NCBI GenBank assembly: GCA_016786615.1
Contig: JAEUVX010000009.1
Coordinates: forward strand, 62,001 to 126,000
Length of the DNA: 64,000 nt
Direction of reading: 5' to 3'
Source of the DNA: Flavipsychrobacter sp.
Lineage (GTDB): Bacteria > Bacteroidota > Bacteroidia > Chitinophagales > Chitinophagaceae
Part shown: piece after piece, positions 26,124 to 35,205 of the stretch
Layout: every line of letters starts with the position of its first letter
How positions within the stretch are numbered: position 1 is the first letter of the stretch
Notes under the pieces: model-generated
The model's input: only the letters and a program-made list of their open reading frames with translations
Database searches by the model: none
Told to the model about the DNA's origin: nothing
Made by a program: the position numbers and the translations under genes

Positions 26124-27371
26124 TTATTCGTTTATGTGAACTTGTTTATTATTAATGATGCCTACCACTTTCCCGTTTAACTCAGTACCTATAAATGGAT
26201 TATTGGCAGATGCAGATTGCATTTTCCCTGATTTGCTGCTACCCGATGTGGTATATAGTGTCATGTCTGCCATAGCACCTTTCTCAATATTAGTATCACC
26301 TAACCCGAAAATATTACGCGCGGCGGTAAATATTTCTGCAATGCGTTCTTCGCCTGCAGCCTGTAGTACCAGATTATAAGCTATCTCCTGCACGTTCATG
26401 CCATCTGCGGCATATTCATATTCTTTTGTTTTCGCATCCCATTCCTGCGGGCGATGGTGAGATGCTATACAGTCTATCGTACCATCTTTCAACCCTTTCA
26501 GCAATGCTTTTCTGTCGGCCTCGCTGCGTATCGGAGGCATTACTTTGTACATGCTGCTGTACCCGCCAAGTGCAGTATCATTCAGCAATAAGTGGTATGG
26601 GGTAACGGAACAGGTAATGTTCAATCCTTCTTTTTTTGCCCTGCGCACCATATCCACGCCTTCGGCAGTAGAGATACCGGTTACATGCAGGCAAGAGCCT
26701 GTATAACGTAGCAATTCAATATCGCGATACAGCAATATTGTTTCTGATAAAGATGGTATGCCGGCCATGCCCAGCCTTACAGATTCAGGCCCCTCATGCA
26801 TCAGCCCGCCTGCTGCCAGTGCAGCATCTACAGGTATTTGCACCAATATACCATTGAAGGCTTTTACATATTCCAAAGCCTTCAGCATCAGCTGCGGATT
26901 TTGCACCGGCTTCCATCCGTCTGTAAATGCCACAGCACCATGCGAGTGCATATCCAGCATCTCTGCCAGGTTCTTTCCTTCAGTATCTTGTGTAATAGCA
27001 CCAAGCGGATGCAGGTTCACTACATTGCCTGCTGCTTTTTGTATTACAGATTGTACTATAGATTTTGTGCTGACAGCCGGGTTTGTATTAGGTGCAGTTA
27101 ACACATGTGTATAACCACCGGCAGCAGCGGCTTTCAGGCCGCTTTGTATTGTTTCCTTATGCTCATATCCCGGCTCGCGATAGTCTGCAAGTATATCTAC
27201 CCATCCTGTACTTACACATAGTCCTTCTGCTTTTATAACGGTATCCGCTTTCGCATTGATAGAAGATGCAATATCTTTTATTACACCATCTTCAATTAAT
27301 ATATCTACTACCTGATTGTGGAATCCCGACCTCTTGTCTGTAACTTTTGCTTGTTGGATGAGCACTTGCAT
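26124..27371 (-). CDS. Dihydroorotase homologue lacking metal ligands (PyrC'-like)
   Basis: This 415-residue protein has the full amidohydrolase (type I dihydroorotase) fold, seen in DILADYREPG, TAPNTNPAVSTK, GISTAEGVD, VTPYHLLL and DCIASHHRPQEWD. Catalytic residues are changed: the HxH of the first strand is Leu61 and Asp63, the metal His of the HxST motif is Gly, the first His of TPHH is Tyr, and the catalytic Asp of TDHAP is His. It is therefore predicted to be inactive alone, as in the non-catalytic PyrC' that assembles with aspartate transcarbamoylase in other bacteria. A true DHOase should lie elsewhere in the genome. It sits 6 bp after the BatA-domain gene. Confidence 0.85.
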   Translation of the reverse strand: MQVLIQQAKVTDKRSGFHNQVVDILIEDGVIKDIASSINAKADTVIKAEGLCVSTGWVDILADYREPGYEHKETIQSGLKAAAAGGYTHVLTAPNTNPAVSTKSIVQSVIQKAAGNVVNLHPLGAITQDTEGKNLAEMLDMHSHGAVAFTDGWKPVQNPQLMLKALEYVKAFNGILVQIPVDAALAAGGLMHEGPESVRLGMAGIPSLSETILLYRDIELLRYTGSCLHVTGISTAEGVDMVRRAKKEGLNITCSVTPYHLLLNDTALGGYSSMYKVMPPIRSEADRKALLKGLKDGTIDCIASHHRPQEWDAKTKEYEYAADGMNVQEIAYNLVLQAAGEERIAEIFTAARNIFGLGDTNIEKGAMADMTLYTTSGSSKSGKMQSASANNPFIGTELNGKVVGIINNKQVHINE

Positions 27372-27377
27372 ACGTGG

Positions 27378-29414
27378 CTATTGAGCAGCAACTTGTTTGC
27401 GAAAACCGCCTGCCAGTAAATATGTTTCGGCAGCCAGCATTAACACGGCTAAAATAGCACAAACTTTCCAAAGCGGGAAACTACTGAGGGCAGAACTATG
27501 GTTGGCACTGCTTATTTCGGCAGTACTCAGCCAATATATATTATCTCCGTCCCATTGATTTTTCAAATCGCCGATGGCCCATGTGTTCAGGACAGACTCG
27601 TCTCTGTTATTGTTCATTGCCACCAAAGCCGTATCGCTGCCTGGCGCACTGATGGTGTAAAAACCTGCCTGCTGCACTGCCATATCCGGAAAAACATCCA
27701 GTCCCTTGCCACCCGGGCGTTGTGGTGGTATGGCATCTATACCGTTTCCGTATATGTGTACCATATTGCGTTCGCCCGTACCTTCAAACGGAATGAAAGC
27801 CACCTGCTGTTTGCCCAGTGTCAGCGCATACATATCGCCGCCACGGCTTTGCATCGCCATCTGGTACAGGAAGGGCACAAAGAAATAGCTACCCGCAAAA
27901 TTGCCCGACTGCATATCTGCCGCTACTGCACTGATGTACAGGCTGCCTTTTGACGGTATGTATTTTGCCAGCATCGGGTCGCCACTGCGGAAGCTGAGCA
28001 CCGCCTGCTGATTGGCAGACAAACCCGCATCTATCTTATAGTGCCAGTTGGCAACCGGTAATTGTATGTTTTCCGGTATGCGTTCAAACATATCGCGTAC
28101 CAAATCGCTGCCCTGTTGCAGGCTGGTAGCAGGCTGAGAAGCCGTATCTATGCCTGTTATCTTAATATCTGCTATCTGTTGCAGTCCCTCATTCAGCGCC
28201 GTTACATCGCTGCCACGTGCGGGGAAGATGCAGATGCTTTGCCCCTGCTGTAGTGCATTGGCAATAGCCTTGCCCATAGCTGCATCCATACGGGTGATGC
28301 CGTTGAGGATAACCAGATTGTACTGCTGCCAGTCATTTACATTTTGGTTGATGCCCGATTGGGTAAGCTGAAAACCATTGTAGGCACGGAAAGCAGCTTG
28401 TATATATGGGTTAGGCTGTCCTTCATTCATTACCAGTACATTCAGGTTTGGGGCACTGCGTGCGCTGATGCGGAATGTATCATCAAACCTGACAGAAGCA
28501 TCGTTGATGGTGAGTACCATACGCTGCCAGTTGGCATCGTTTACAGAAAAGCTGAGGGTATCGGCACTTTCGTTTTTGTCGTTGAAATGCAGTGCAGAAG
28601 CACTTTTTACCTGTCCGTTGATGGTGAGTTGCAATACAGGATTTTCTTTCGGTGCATCGCCCGCTATGCGGCTGTGCACTATCAGCCTGTTTTGTATGCC
28701 GCTTTGCAATACAGGAGCGTCCATGTAAGCCGTGTCTATAAACACATTGCCCGCAGCGCTTGCCTGTACCGGCACGCCGTAGAAATGTATGTTGCGCAGC
28801 AGGTTCTTATCTGCCTTGGCAGGAAACCCACTCTGCTGAAAATCTGAATAATAATATACATCTGCCGCAGCAAAAGATTCGCTTTGCATAATGCTGTTGA
28901 CCGTTGCCAATGTCTTGTCTGCTGGCTTGCTGTTGGCGCTGATGTCTATCGTGTTCAGCAATGTCAGTACTTTATCTGCCGGCAGTGGTTGATAGCTTAC
29001 AGGTTTATCATTTGTCAGCAGCAGGAAGCGTGTGCCTGCTGCTGCGTGGCGTATCTGCTCACGTGCTGCATCACGTGCTGTTTCAAACAGGGTACGCGCG
29101 CCTTTCTTTACACTCATACTGCCCGAGTTATCCAGATAGATAACCTGCAGCCTGTTGGTCGTATCTTTATTATTGCCTGCAAAAAATGGTTGTGCAAATG
29201 CCAGCACCATAGCTGCAAGGAATATCAGGCGCAGTGCCAGCAGCCATTTATATTTCAGTTGTGATTGTTTCTGCGATTTCAGCTGTATACTTTTAAGAAA
29301 ACGGGTATGCGGAAACATAACCGTCTTGTACCTGCGCAGGTTGAACAGGTGTATCAGTACAGGTATAGCCAACGTTAGCCCAGCCAGCAGAAATAAGGGA
29401 TAGAGAAAACTCAC
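27378..29414 (-). CDS. BatA-domain/VWA membrane protein
   Basis: This 678-residue protein starts with a BatA N-terminal domain: a membrane helix, LIHLFNLRRYK, and a second helix at ~58-78. A von Willebrand A domain follows with the MIDAS motif DNSGS (residues ~93-97). A long extracytoplasmic region runs to a final helix (~650-672). BatA-type proteins are linked to aerotolerance and MoxR-like systems; no MoxR gene is near. The start is GTG 29414, four bases after a consensus -7 element. It opens a five-gene operon running to 24103. Confidence 0.88.
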   Translation of the reverse strand: MSFLYPLFLLAGLTLAIPVLIHLFNLRRYKTVMFPHTRFLKSIQLKSQKQSQLKYKWLLALRLIFLAAMVLAFAQPFFAGNNKDTTNRLQVIYLDNSGSMSVKKGARTLFETARDAAREQIRHAAAGTRFLLLTNDKPVSYQPLPADKVLTLLNTIDISANSKPADKTLATVNSIMQSESFAAADVYYYSDFQQSGFPAKADKNLLRNIHFYGVPVQASAAGNVFIDTAYMDAPVLQSGIQNRLIVHSRIAGDAPKENPVLQLTINGQVKSASALHFNDKNESADTLSFSVNDANWQRMVLTINDASVRFDDTFRISARSAPNLNVLVMNEGQPNPYIQAAFRAYNGFQLTQSGINQNVNDWQQYNLVILNGITRMDAAMGKAIANALQQGQSICIFPARGSDVTALNEGLQQIADIKITGIDTASQPATSLQQGSDLVRDMFERIPENIQLPVANWHYKIDAGLSANQQAVLSFRSGDPMLAKYIPSKGSLYISAVAADMQSGNFAGSYFFVPFLYQMAMQSRGGDMYALTLGKQQVAFIPFEGTGERNMVHIYGNGIDAIPPQRPGGKGLDVFPDMAVQQAGFYTISAPGSDTALVAMNNNRDESVLNTWAIGDLKNQWDGDNIYWLSTAEISSANHSSALSSFPLWKVCAILAVLMLAAETYLLAGGFRKQVAAQ

Positions 29415-29418
29415 GTAT

Positions 29419-29426
29419 CAAATATA
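29419..29426 (-). promoter_or_regulatory. -7 element of the BatA operon, four bases before the GTG start
   Basis: On the minus strand TATATTTG (29426-29419) is a full TAnnTTTG match, with only 4 bp before the GTG at 29414. This implies a leaderless or nearly leaderless transcript. No good -33 element is present at the usual spacing. Confidence 0.6.
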
Positions 29427-29606
29427 AGGTTAATGAGCTGATTAGCTGATGTGATGATTAGCTAATGAAATGATAAAATCTTATTTAGTATATGTTCTGA
29501 TATTAGTACTCATCACTTTCCCTACATATTACCCATCCCTGTTGATTATACAGCTTTAACTTGTTTTTGTAGAACTGTTAGTATATGGGTGTACTGTTAA
29601 GATTTT

Positions 29607-30035
29607 TTAGTCTTTCCATTTCAAACCATGAGGAACTTTGGGAGTACCTTTAGTATATATATCAACATATAATTTCACATACACTTTTCCATTTTTGGTT
29701 ACCAGTGTATAGCAATCAAGCATCCCTCCAGACCATTTACCTTTTTTTGAATTTTCTTCTGCCCTTTTTTTGTGCTGTTCTTCGGTATATCTGGGGTCAC
29801 GTATAGATGTACGGTTTGATAAAAGTATTAGTTTTTTATTATTTGGCGTCCTTAAATTGGTAAAAAAATCATATGTATTTGAAACGTTTATAATTGGATT
29901 ATCGCTTGCAAAAGTCAATGGGTTTAAAGGGCTATAACCATAGGTGCTATCTGTACTATATTCCGGCCTATAATATTGTTGCCCAGACGCAAAGTTTGAT
30001 ATTAGAATAAAGGTTATAAGCAATATATTTTTCAT
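29607..30035 (-). CDS. Small secreted protein of unknown function
   Basis: This 142-residue protein has a signal peptide (1-18, SNFASG|Q) and a short polar, basic mature part: a Tyr-rich N-terminus (QQYYRPEYST), a KKRAEENSKKGK stretch and a C-terminal half with several beta-strand-like segments (KVYVKLYVDIY). No family is recognised. It lies alone between the BatA operon and alaS, which is divergent. The 190 bp downstream (29415-29606) hold nothing beyond the BatA promoter and weak TGATTAGCT repeats. Confidence 0.6.
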   Translation of the reverse strand: MKNILLITFILISNFASGQQYYRPEYSTDSTYGYSPLNPLTFASDNPIINVSNTYDFFTNLRTPNNKKLILLSNRTSIRDPRYTEEQHKKRAEENSKKGKWSGGMLDCYTLVTKNGKVYVKLYVDIYTKGTPKVPHGLKWKD

Positions 30036-30119
30036 AAAGGTTAATGCATTATTTCAGCTAAAATATACAGAAATATTGTTCTCAATAAATCTCGATAAGC
30101 ATAGGCAGGCGTTTTTATA

Positions 30120-30127
30120 TATTTTTG
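30120..30127 (+). promoter_or_regulatory. -7 element of alaS, seven bases before the ATG
   Basis: TATTTTTG is a full TAnnTTTG match and ends 7 bp before the alaS ATG at 30135. With transcription starting a few bases after the element, the mRNA would have no room for a ribosome-binding site. Confidence 0.6.
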
Positions 30128-30134
30128 CACCCTT

Positions 30135-32759
30135 ATGTTGACAGCTAACGAAATACGCCAGCAGTATTTAGACTTTTTCCGCAGCAAGGGACACGCTATT
30201 GTGCCATCTGCACCTATTGTTGTTAAAAACGATCCTACCCTCCTGTTTACCAATGCAGGTATGAACCAGTTTAAGGATTACTTCCTCGGCAACAAGCAGG
30301 CGCCTGATGCTCGTGTGGCAGATACACAAAAATGTTTGCGCGTTAGCGGTAAGCACAACGATCTGGAAGAAGTGGGCGTAGATACCTACCACCATACCAT
30401 GTTCGAGATGCTGGGCAACTGGAGCTTTGGCGACTACTTCAAAAAAGAAGCTATTGAGTGGAGCTGGGAGTTGCTGACGGATGTATATAAAATACCTAAA
30501 GACAAACTATACGTTACAGTATTTGGCGGCGATGAAAAGGAAGGCTTGCCGATGGATAAGGAAGCATACGACTTCTGGAAGCAATACATTGCAGAAGACC
30601 GCATACTGATGGGCAACAAGAAGGACAACTTCTGGGAGATGGGCGATACAGGCCCTTGTGGCCCGTGCAGCGAAATACATGTTGATTGCCGCACAGAAGA
30701 AGAGCGCAAAGCAGTTGATGGTAAGACACTGGTAAACAACGACCACCCGCAGGTTATCGAGATATGGAACAATGTGTTCATGCAGTTCAACCGTTTGAAA
30801 GATGGTAGCCTGCAGGAGCTGCCTGCACAGCACGTAGATACAGGTATGGGCCTTGAGCGTCTGGTACGTGTACTGCAAGGCAAGCAGAGCAACTACGATA
30901 CAGATTTGTTCACTGGTACCATTGCAGAGATTGAAAAAATAACGGGTAAGAAATACGGCTACACAGATAGCAAACAGGATATTGCTTTCCGTGTACTGAG
31001 CGACCATATACGTGCTATCGGCTTTACGATAGCAGATGGCCAGTTACCGAGCAATACAGGCGCGGGTTATGTTATACGCCGCATATTGCGCAGGGCTGCA
31101 AGGTATTATTATTCTTACCTCGACTACAAGCAACCATTACTGGCACAACTGATGCCGGTACTCGCAAAGCAGTTTGAAAATGTATTTCCTGAACTGCACA
31201 AACAGATAGACCTTGTTTGCAAAGTAGTGAAGGAAGAAGAAGAAGCTTTCCTGCGTACGCTTGATAAAGGCCTGAAGAAAATTGATGATATCGTAAAAGA
31301 AACAAACGCGCAAAACAGCAAAACCATCAATGGTAAAGCCGCGTTTGAATTGTACGATACCTACGGCTTCCCGATAGATTTGACTCGCCTGATAGGACAG
31401 GAAAATAATCTGAATGTGGATGAAGCTGCATTTGAAGCTGAAATGCAACAGCAGAAGGACCGCAGCCGCGCAGCTACTGCATTGGATACTGAAGATTGGG
31501 TAGTGGTAAAAGATGGTGGTTGTAGTTTTATTGGTTACGACAGCCTCGAAATACAAGCAGCTATACTGAAGTATCGCAAAGTAAAAGCAAAGGGTAAAGA
31601 AAGCTATCAACTGGTGCTGGATACAACACCTTTCTATGCAGAAAGTGGTGGCCAGGTGGGCGATACAGGTACACTTGTTTTCCCTAACGAGGTAATACAC
31701 ATCGTAGATACCAAGAAAGAGAACGACCTTATCATTCACTTTGCAGAAGAGCTGCCATCAAACCCTGCTGCAAGTGCAGTAGCTAAAGTAGATGCAGAGC
31801 GTCGTGGTGCCGTTACTATTCACCATAGTGCTACACACTTGCTGCACGCGGCATTGCGTACAGTGTTGGGTACACACGTTGCACAAAAAGGTTCTCTGGT
31901 AAATGAAGAACACCTGCGTTTCGACTTCTCGCACTTCTCTAAAGTATCGGAAGAAGAAATTGCGCAGATAGAAACTATCGTTAACCAGAAGATACGCGAA
32001 AACGTACCTGTTGTAATAAAAGAAATGGCTAAAGACGAAGCAGTAGCAATGGGTGCTATGGCATTGTTTGGCGAAAAATATGGCGACAAAGTACGCGTGG
32101 TAGTAATGGACCCTAACTATTCAATAGAATTGTGTGGTGGTACACACGTTGGTAGTACAGGCCAGTTGGGTTTCTTTAAACTAAAACACGAAAGCGCTGT
32201 AGCAGCAGGCGTACGCCGAATAGAAGCTGTAAGCGGGAAAGCTGCAGAAGACTATGTAAACGAGCACCTGCATACGCTGCATAATATCAACACTGCATTG
32301 AAGCATCCGAAAGATGTGCTGAAAGCAATTGAAAAAATGCAGGAAGAAAAAGCACAACTGGAAAAACATGTAGAGTCTTTAGAAGCGCGCCAACTGGTAG
32401 CTATCCGCAACGAGGTATTGACCAAAGATGAAATCATCAATCAGGTAACATTTGTGGGTGATATTGTAGAAGTTGGCACAGCTGATATGCTGAAAAAACT
32501 CTGCTTTGATGTGAAGCACCACCTGAACGACCATGTGGTAGTACTATGTGCTAATATTGATGGCAAACCATTTGTAGCAGTTGGTGTGGCAGATAGCGTA
32601 GTGGCTGCAAAAGGATTGGATGCAGGCAAAATCATAAAAGAACATATTGCACCACTCATCAAAGGCGGTGGCGGCGGACAGAAAACACTGGCTACTGCCG
32701 GTGGCCAGGACGTGAGCGGGCTGAAAGCCGTAATAGACAAGGTGAAATCTTTATTATAA
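30135..32759 (+). CDS. alaS: Alanyl-tRNA synthetase
   Basis: This 874-residue class II synthetase charges tRNA-Ala. The N-terminal catalytic core opens with NEIRQQYLDFFRSKGH; motif 2 lies in TFEMLGNWSFGDYF-like sequence. The editing domain carries the zinc ligands HxxxH (HHSATHLLH) and C-x3-H (CGGTHVGSTG). The C-terminal oligomerisation domain has the glycine-rich IKGGGGGQKTLATAGG. Length is normal. A stem-loop terminator lies directly downstream. Confidence 0.97.
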   Translation: MLTANEIRQQYLDFFRSKGHAIVPSAPIVVKNDPTLLFTNAGMNQFKDYFLGNKQAPDARVADTQKCLRVSGKHNDLEEVGVDTYHHTMFEMLGNWSFGDYFKKEAIEWSWELLTDVYKIPKDKLYVTVFGGDEKEGLPMDKEAYDFWKQYIAEDRILMGNKKDNFWEMGDTGPCGPCSEIHVDCRTEEERKAVDGKTLVNNDHPQVIEIWNNVFMQFNRLKDGSLQELPAQHVDTGMGLERLVRVLQGKQSNYDTDLFTGTIAEIEKITGKKYGYTDSKQDIAFRVLSDHIRAIGFTIADGQLPSNTGAGYVIRRILRRAARYYYSYLDYKQPLLAQLMPVLAKQFENVFPELHKQIDLVCKVVKEEEEAFLRTLDKGLKKIDDIVKETNAQNSKTINGKAAFELYDTYGFPIDLTRLIGQENNLNVDEAAFEAEMQQQKDRSRAATALDTEDWVVVKDGGCSFIGYDSLEIQAAILKYRKVKAKGKESYQLVLDTTPFYAESGGQVGDTGTLVFPNEVIHIVDTKKENDLIIHFAEELPSNPAASAVAKVDAERRGAVTIHHSATHLLHAALRTVLGTHVAQKGSLVNEEHLRFDFSHFSKVSEEEIAQIETIVNQKIRENVPVVIKEMAKDEAVAMGAMALFGEKYGDKVRVVVMDPNYSIELCGGTHVGSTGQLGFFKLKHESAVAAGVRRIEAVSGKAAEDYVNEHLHTLHNINTALKHPKDVLKAIEKMQEEKAQLEKHVESLEARQLVAIRNEVLTKDEIINQVTFVGDIVEVGTADMLKKLCFDVKHHLNDHVVVLCANIDGKPFVAVGVADSVVAAKGLDAGKIIKEHIAPLIKGGGGGQKTLATAGGQDVSGLKAVIDKVKSLL

Positions 32760-32763
32760 TATG

Positions 32764-32792
32764 AAAAACGCAGGCTTAAAACCTGCGTTTTT
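32764..32792 (+). terminator. Terminator after alaS
   Basis: An 11-bp perfect stem (AAAAACGCAGG at 32764-32774 with CCTGCGTTTTT at 32782-32792) and a 7-nt loop sit 5 bp after the alaS stop. Confidence 0.92.
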
Positions 32793-32820
32793 AGTTATTC
32801 TTAGGTTATCCACAGCCCTA

Positions 32821-32849
32821 TTGCAGATAGGCTTAAACGATTATCTTTG
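32821..32849 (+). promoter_or_regulatory. Promoter of dnaN
   Basis: TTG (32821-32823), an 18-bp spacer and TATCTTTG (32842-32849) lie 21 bp before the dnaN ATG. Confidence 0.7.
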
Positions 32850-32870
32850 TTTCCTTAACATTTACAGAAA

Positions 32871-33992
32871 ATGCGTTTTATCGTAACATCAACGGCACTG
32901 CTGAAAAACCTGCAACAGATAGGCGGGGTTATCAGTGCCAATACAGTATTATCAGTGTTGGAAGATTTCCTTTTTGAACTGAAAGGGAATACGCTTACGC
33001 TTACAGCCACCGACCTGGAAACCATGATGCGTGTACAGATGGATGTAAACGATGCGCAAGGCGATGGCCGCATTTGTATCCCTTCAAAAATTCTGACAGA
33101 TTATTTGAAGAACCTGCCGGAGCAACCAATCACGTTCAACGTAAACCTGCAAGACCTTTCTATCGAAATGTCGAGCGATGTAGGTAAGTATAAAATAGGT
33201 GGTGAAAAAGCGGACGACTTCCCTAAAGAACCGGCACCGGGAGAAACTACAAGTTTCAATATGCCATCTATCGCATTGATAGAAAGCATCAACAATACAT
33301 TGTTTGCTGTAAGTAACGATACACTGCGGCCTGCTATGACGGGTGTGTACTTTGAGCTTGGAAAAAAAGGTATCACATTCGTATCTACAGATGCGCACCG
33401 TTTGGTACAGTATGGCAAAACAGATATTGTTTGCCCTGCACAGGAAGGTTTTGTAGTGCCTAAAAAACCATTGCAACAACTGAAAGCTACATTACCTGCA
33501 GACGATACACAACTGCAGGTATCATACAACAGCAGCCACTTGTTTGTAACAAGCAACAAGCTGAGTATGAGCTGTCGTCTGATAGATGCGAAATTCCCTG
33601 ATTATAAAGCGGTAATACCTAAAGACAATCCGTACAAGCTCACAATCAGCCGTGCAGATTTTGTAAGTGCTTTGCGTCGTGTGAGCATCTTCTCAAATAA
33701 AACAACCAATCAGGTAGTACTGGAAATAAAAGGTAATTCACTGGAGTTGAGTGCACAGGATATCGACTTCTCTTACGAGGGTAAAGAAACACTTAACTGT
33801 CAGTACAGTGGTGAGGATATGAAGATAGCTTTCAATGCAAAGCTGATGGTAGAAATGCTGAACAATATGACAGGCAACGATATTCAACTGGAACTCAGCA
33901 CACCTACACGTGCAGGTATCTTCCGTCCGATGGAAAAAGCGGATAACGAAGAAGTGCTGATGCTGTTGATGCCGTTGATGGTAGGAGTATAA
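32871..33992 (+). CDS. dnaN: DNA polymerase III sliding clamp (beta subunit)
   Basis: This 373-residue protein has the three-domain sliding-clamp fold: MRFIVTSTALLKNLQQIGGVI at the start (standard clamp N-terminus), a central STDAHRL block, and a C-terminal end LLMPLMV matching the hydrophobic clamp C-terminus that binds partner peptides. It encircles DNA to keep polymerase bound. It is monocistronic here, away from dnaA. Confidence 0.96.
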   Translation: MRFIVTSTALLKNLQQIGGVISANTVLSVLEDFLFELKGNTLTLTATDLETMMRVQMDVNDAQGDGRICIPSKILTDYLKNLPEQPITFNVNLQDLSIEMSSDVGKYKIGGEKADDFPKEPAPGETTSFNMPSIALIESINNTLFAVSNDTLRPAMTGVYFELGKKGITFVSTDAHRLVQYGKTDIVCPAQEGFVVPKKPLQQLKATLPADDTQLQVSYNSSHLFVTSNKLSMSCRLIDAKFPDYKAVIPKDNPYKLTISRADFVSALRRVSIFSNKTTNQVVLEIKGNSLELSAQDIDFSYEGKETLNCQYSGEDMKIAFNAKLMVEMLNNMTGNDIQLELSTPTRAGIFRPMEKADNEEVLMLLMPLMVGV

Positions 33993-34013
33993 TAGAAATC
34001 TGGATTTTAATAC

Positions 34014-34037
34014 AAAGGGCTGCAATTGCAGCCCTTT
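34014..34037. terminator. Bidirectional terminator between dnaN and the NtrC-like gene
   Basis: A perfect 24-bp palindrome (AAAGGGCTGCAA and its complement) lies 21 bp after the dnaN stop and 1 bp from the stop of the convergent gene. The core GGGCTGCAA/TTGCAGCCC recurs in the terminator at 48659-48694. Confidence 0.88.
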
Positions 34038-34038
34038 A

Positions 34039-35202
34039 CTATTTCAGTAAGATATAAGTATCAATATCCTTCTTCGTTATCTTTTTGTCGGAGAGGATAA
34101 CAAGGCGTTCTACAACATTTCGCAGCTCACGAATATTACCCGTCCAGTTATACTTCTGCAAAGCATCCAGTGCGGCATCGTCAATTTCCTTTACAGGTTG
34201 TTTGTACTCATCGCAGATGTCTTGCAGAAAATGTTTTACCAGCATAGGTATGTCATCTTTGCGGTCGTTCAGCGATGGTACATGTATCAGTATTACACTC
34301 AGGCGGTGATACAAGTCCAGGCGGAATTTCTTTTCTTCCACTTCCTGCATCAGGTCTTTATTGGTAGCAGCTATTACACGCACATCTACTTTTATTTCTT
34401 TATCACCACCTACGCGTGTTATTTTACCTTCCTGCAATGCGCGCAATACTTTTGCCTGTGCATCGTGGCTCATATCACCTATTTCATCAAGAAACAAAGT
34501 GCCGCCACTAGCTTGTTCAAACTTGCCTATGCGTTGTTTTATGGCAGAAGTAAAAGAGCCTTTTTCGTGCCCGAAGAGTTCGCTTTCTATCAGCTCCGAT
34601 GGTATGGCTGCGCAGTTTACTTCTACCAGCGGGCCGTTGGTTCGTGTACTCAGTTCGTGTATCCTGCGGGCCACCATTTCTTTACCAACACCGTTTTCGC
34701 CGGTCACCAGTACACGCGCATCGGTTGGTGCTACTTTAGTGATAGTATCTTTTATCTTCCGGATACCTTCGCTTTCGCCAATCATCTCTGCTCCCCGGCT
34801 GATGCGTTTGCGCAGTTGTTTAGTTTCAGTCACCAGGCTTTTCTTATCCATCGCATTGCGTATGGTAATGAGCAGCCTGTTCAGGTCTGGTGGTTTTGAT
34901 ATGAAGTCGAATGCGCCTTTCTTCACAGCTTCTACAGCGGTTTCAATATTCCCATGGCCCGATATCATTATGAATGGTATATCAGGTTTTTCCTCGCGCG
35001 ATTGCATTAATACTTCCATGCCATCCATCTTCGGCATTTTAATATCGCAGAGTATACAGTCGTAATTATGCTCTTTTATTTTTTTGATGCCTTCAGCCCC
35101 ATCGGCTGCTTCATCAATTGTAAAGCCTTCAAAACTCAGTATTTCTCCAAGCGTTCTGCGGATGGCTTTTTCATCGTCTATTATCAGTATCGTTTGAGAC
35201 AT
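34039..35202 (-). CDS. NtrC-like response regulator (receiver + AAA+) with altered GAFTGA loop and no HTH domain
   Basis: This 387-residue protein has an N-terminal receiver domain (IDDE, phospho-acceptor Asp in LCDIKMPKMDG) and a sigma-54-activator AAA+ domain with Walker A TGENGVGKE, Walker B FLDEIGDM and an RxDLYHRLSV arginine-finger region. The sigma-54 contact loop GAFTGA reads GSFTSA. The sequence ends shortly after the AAA+ lid (NIRELRNVVERL), so the Fis-type DNA-binding domain is missing. Similar short proteins are common in Bacteroidota. It begins 3 bp after the MORN-repeat gene, in the same operon. Confidence 0.88.
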   Translation of the reverse strand: MSQTILIIDDEKAIRRTLGEILSFEGFTIDEAADGAEGIKKIKEHNYDCILCDIKMPKMDGMEVLMQSREEKPDIPFIMISGHGNIETAVEAVKKGAFDFISKPPDLNRLLITIRNAMDKKSLVTETKQLRKRISRGAEMIGESEGIRKIKDTITKVAPTDARVLVTGENGVGKEMVARRIHELSTRTNGPLVEVNCAAIPSELIESELFGHEKGSFTSAIKQRIGKFEQASGGTLFLDEIGDMSHDAQAKVLRALQEGKITRVGGDKEIKVDVRVIAATNKDLMQEVEEKKFRLDLYHRLSVILIHVPSLNDRKDDIPMLVKHFLQDICDEYKQPVKEIDDAALDALQKYNWTGNIRELRNVVERLVILSDKKITKKDIDTYILLK

Positions 35203-35205
35203 ATA

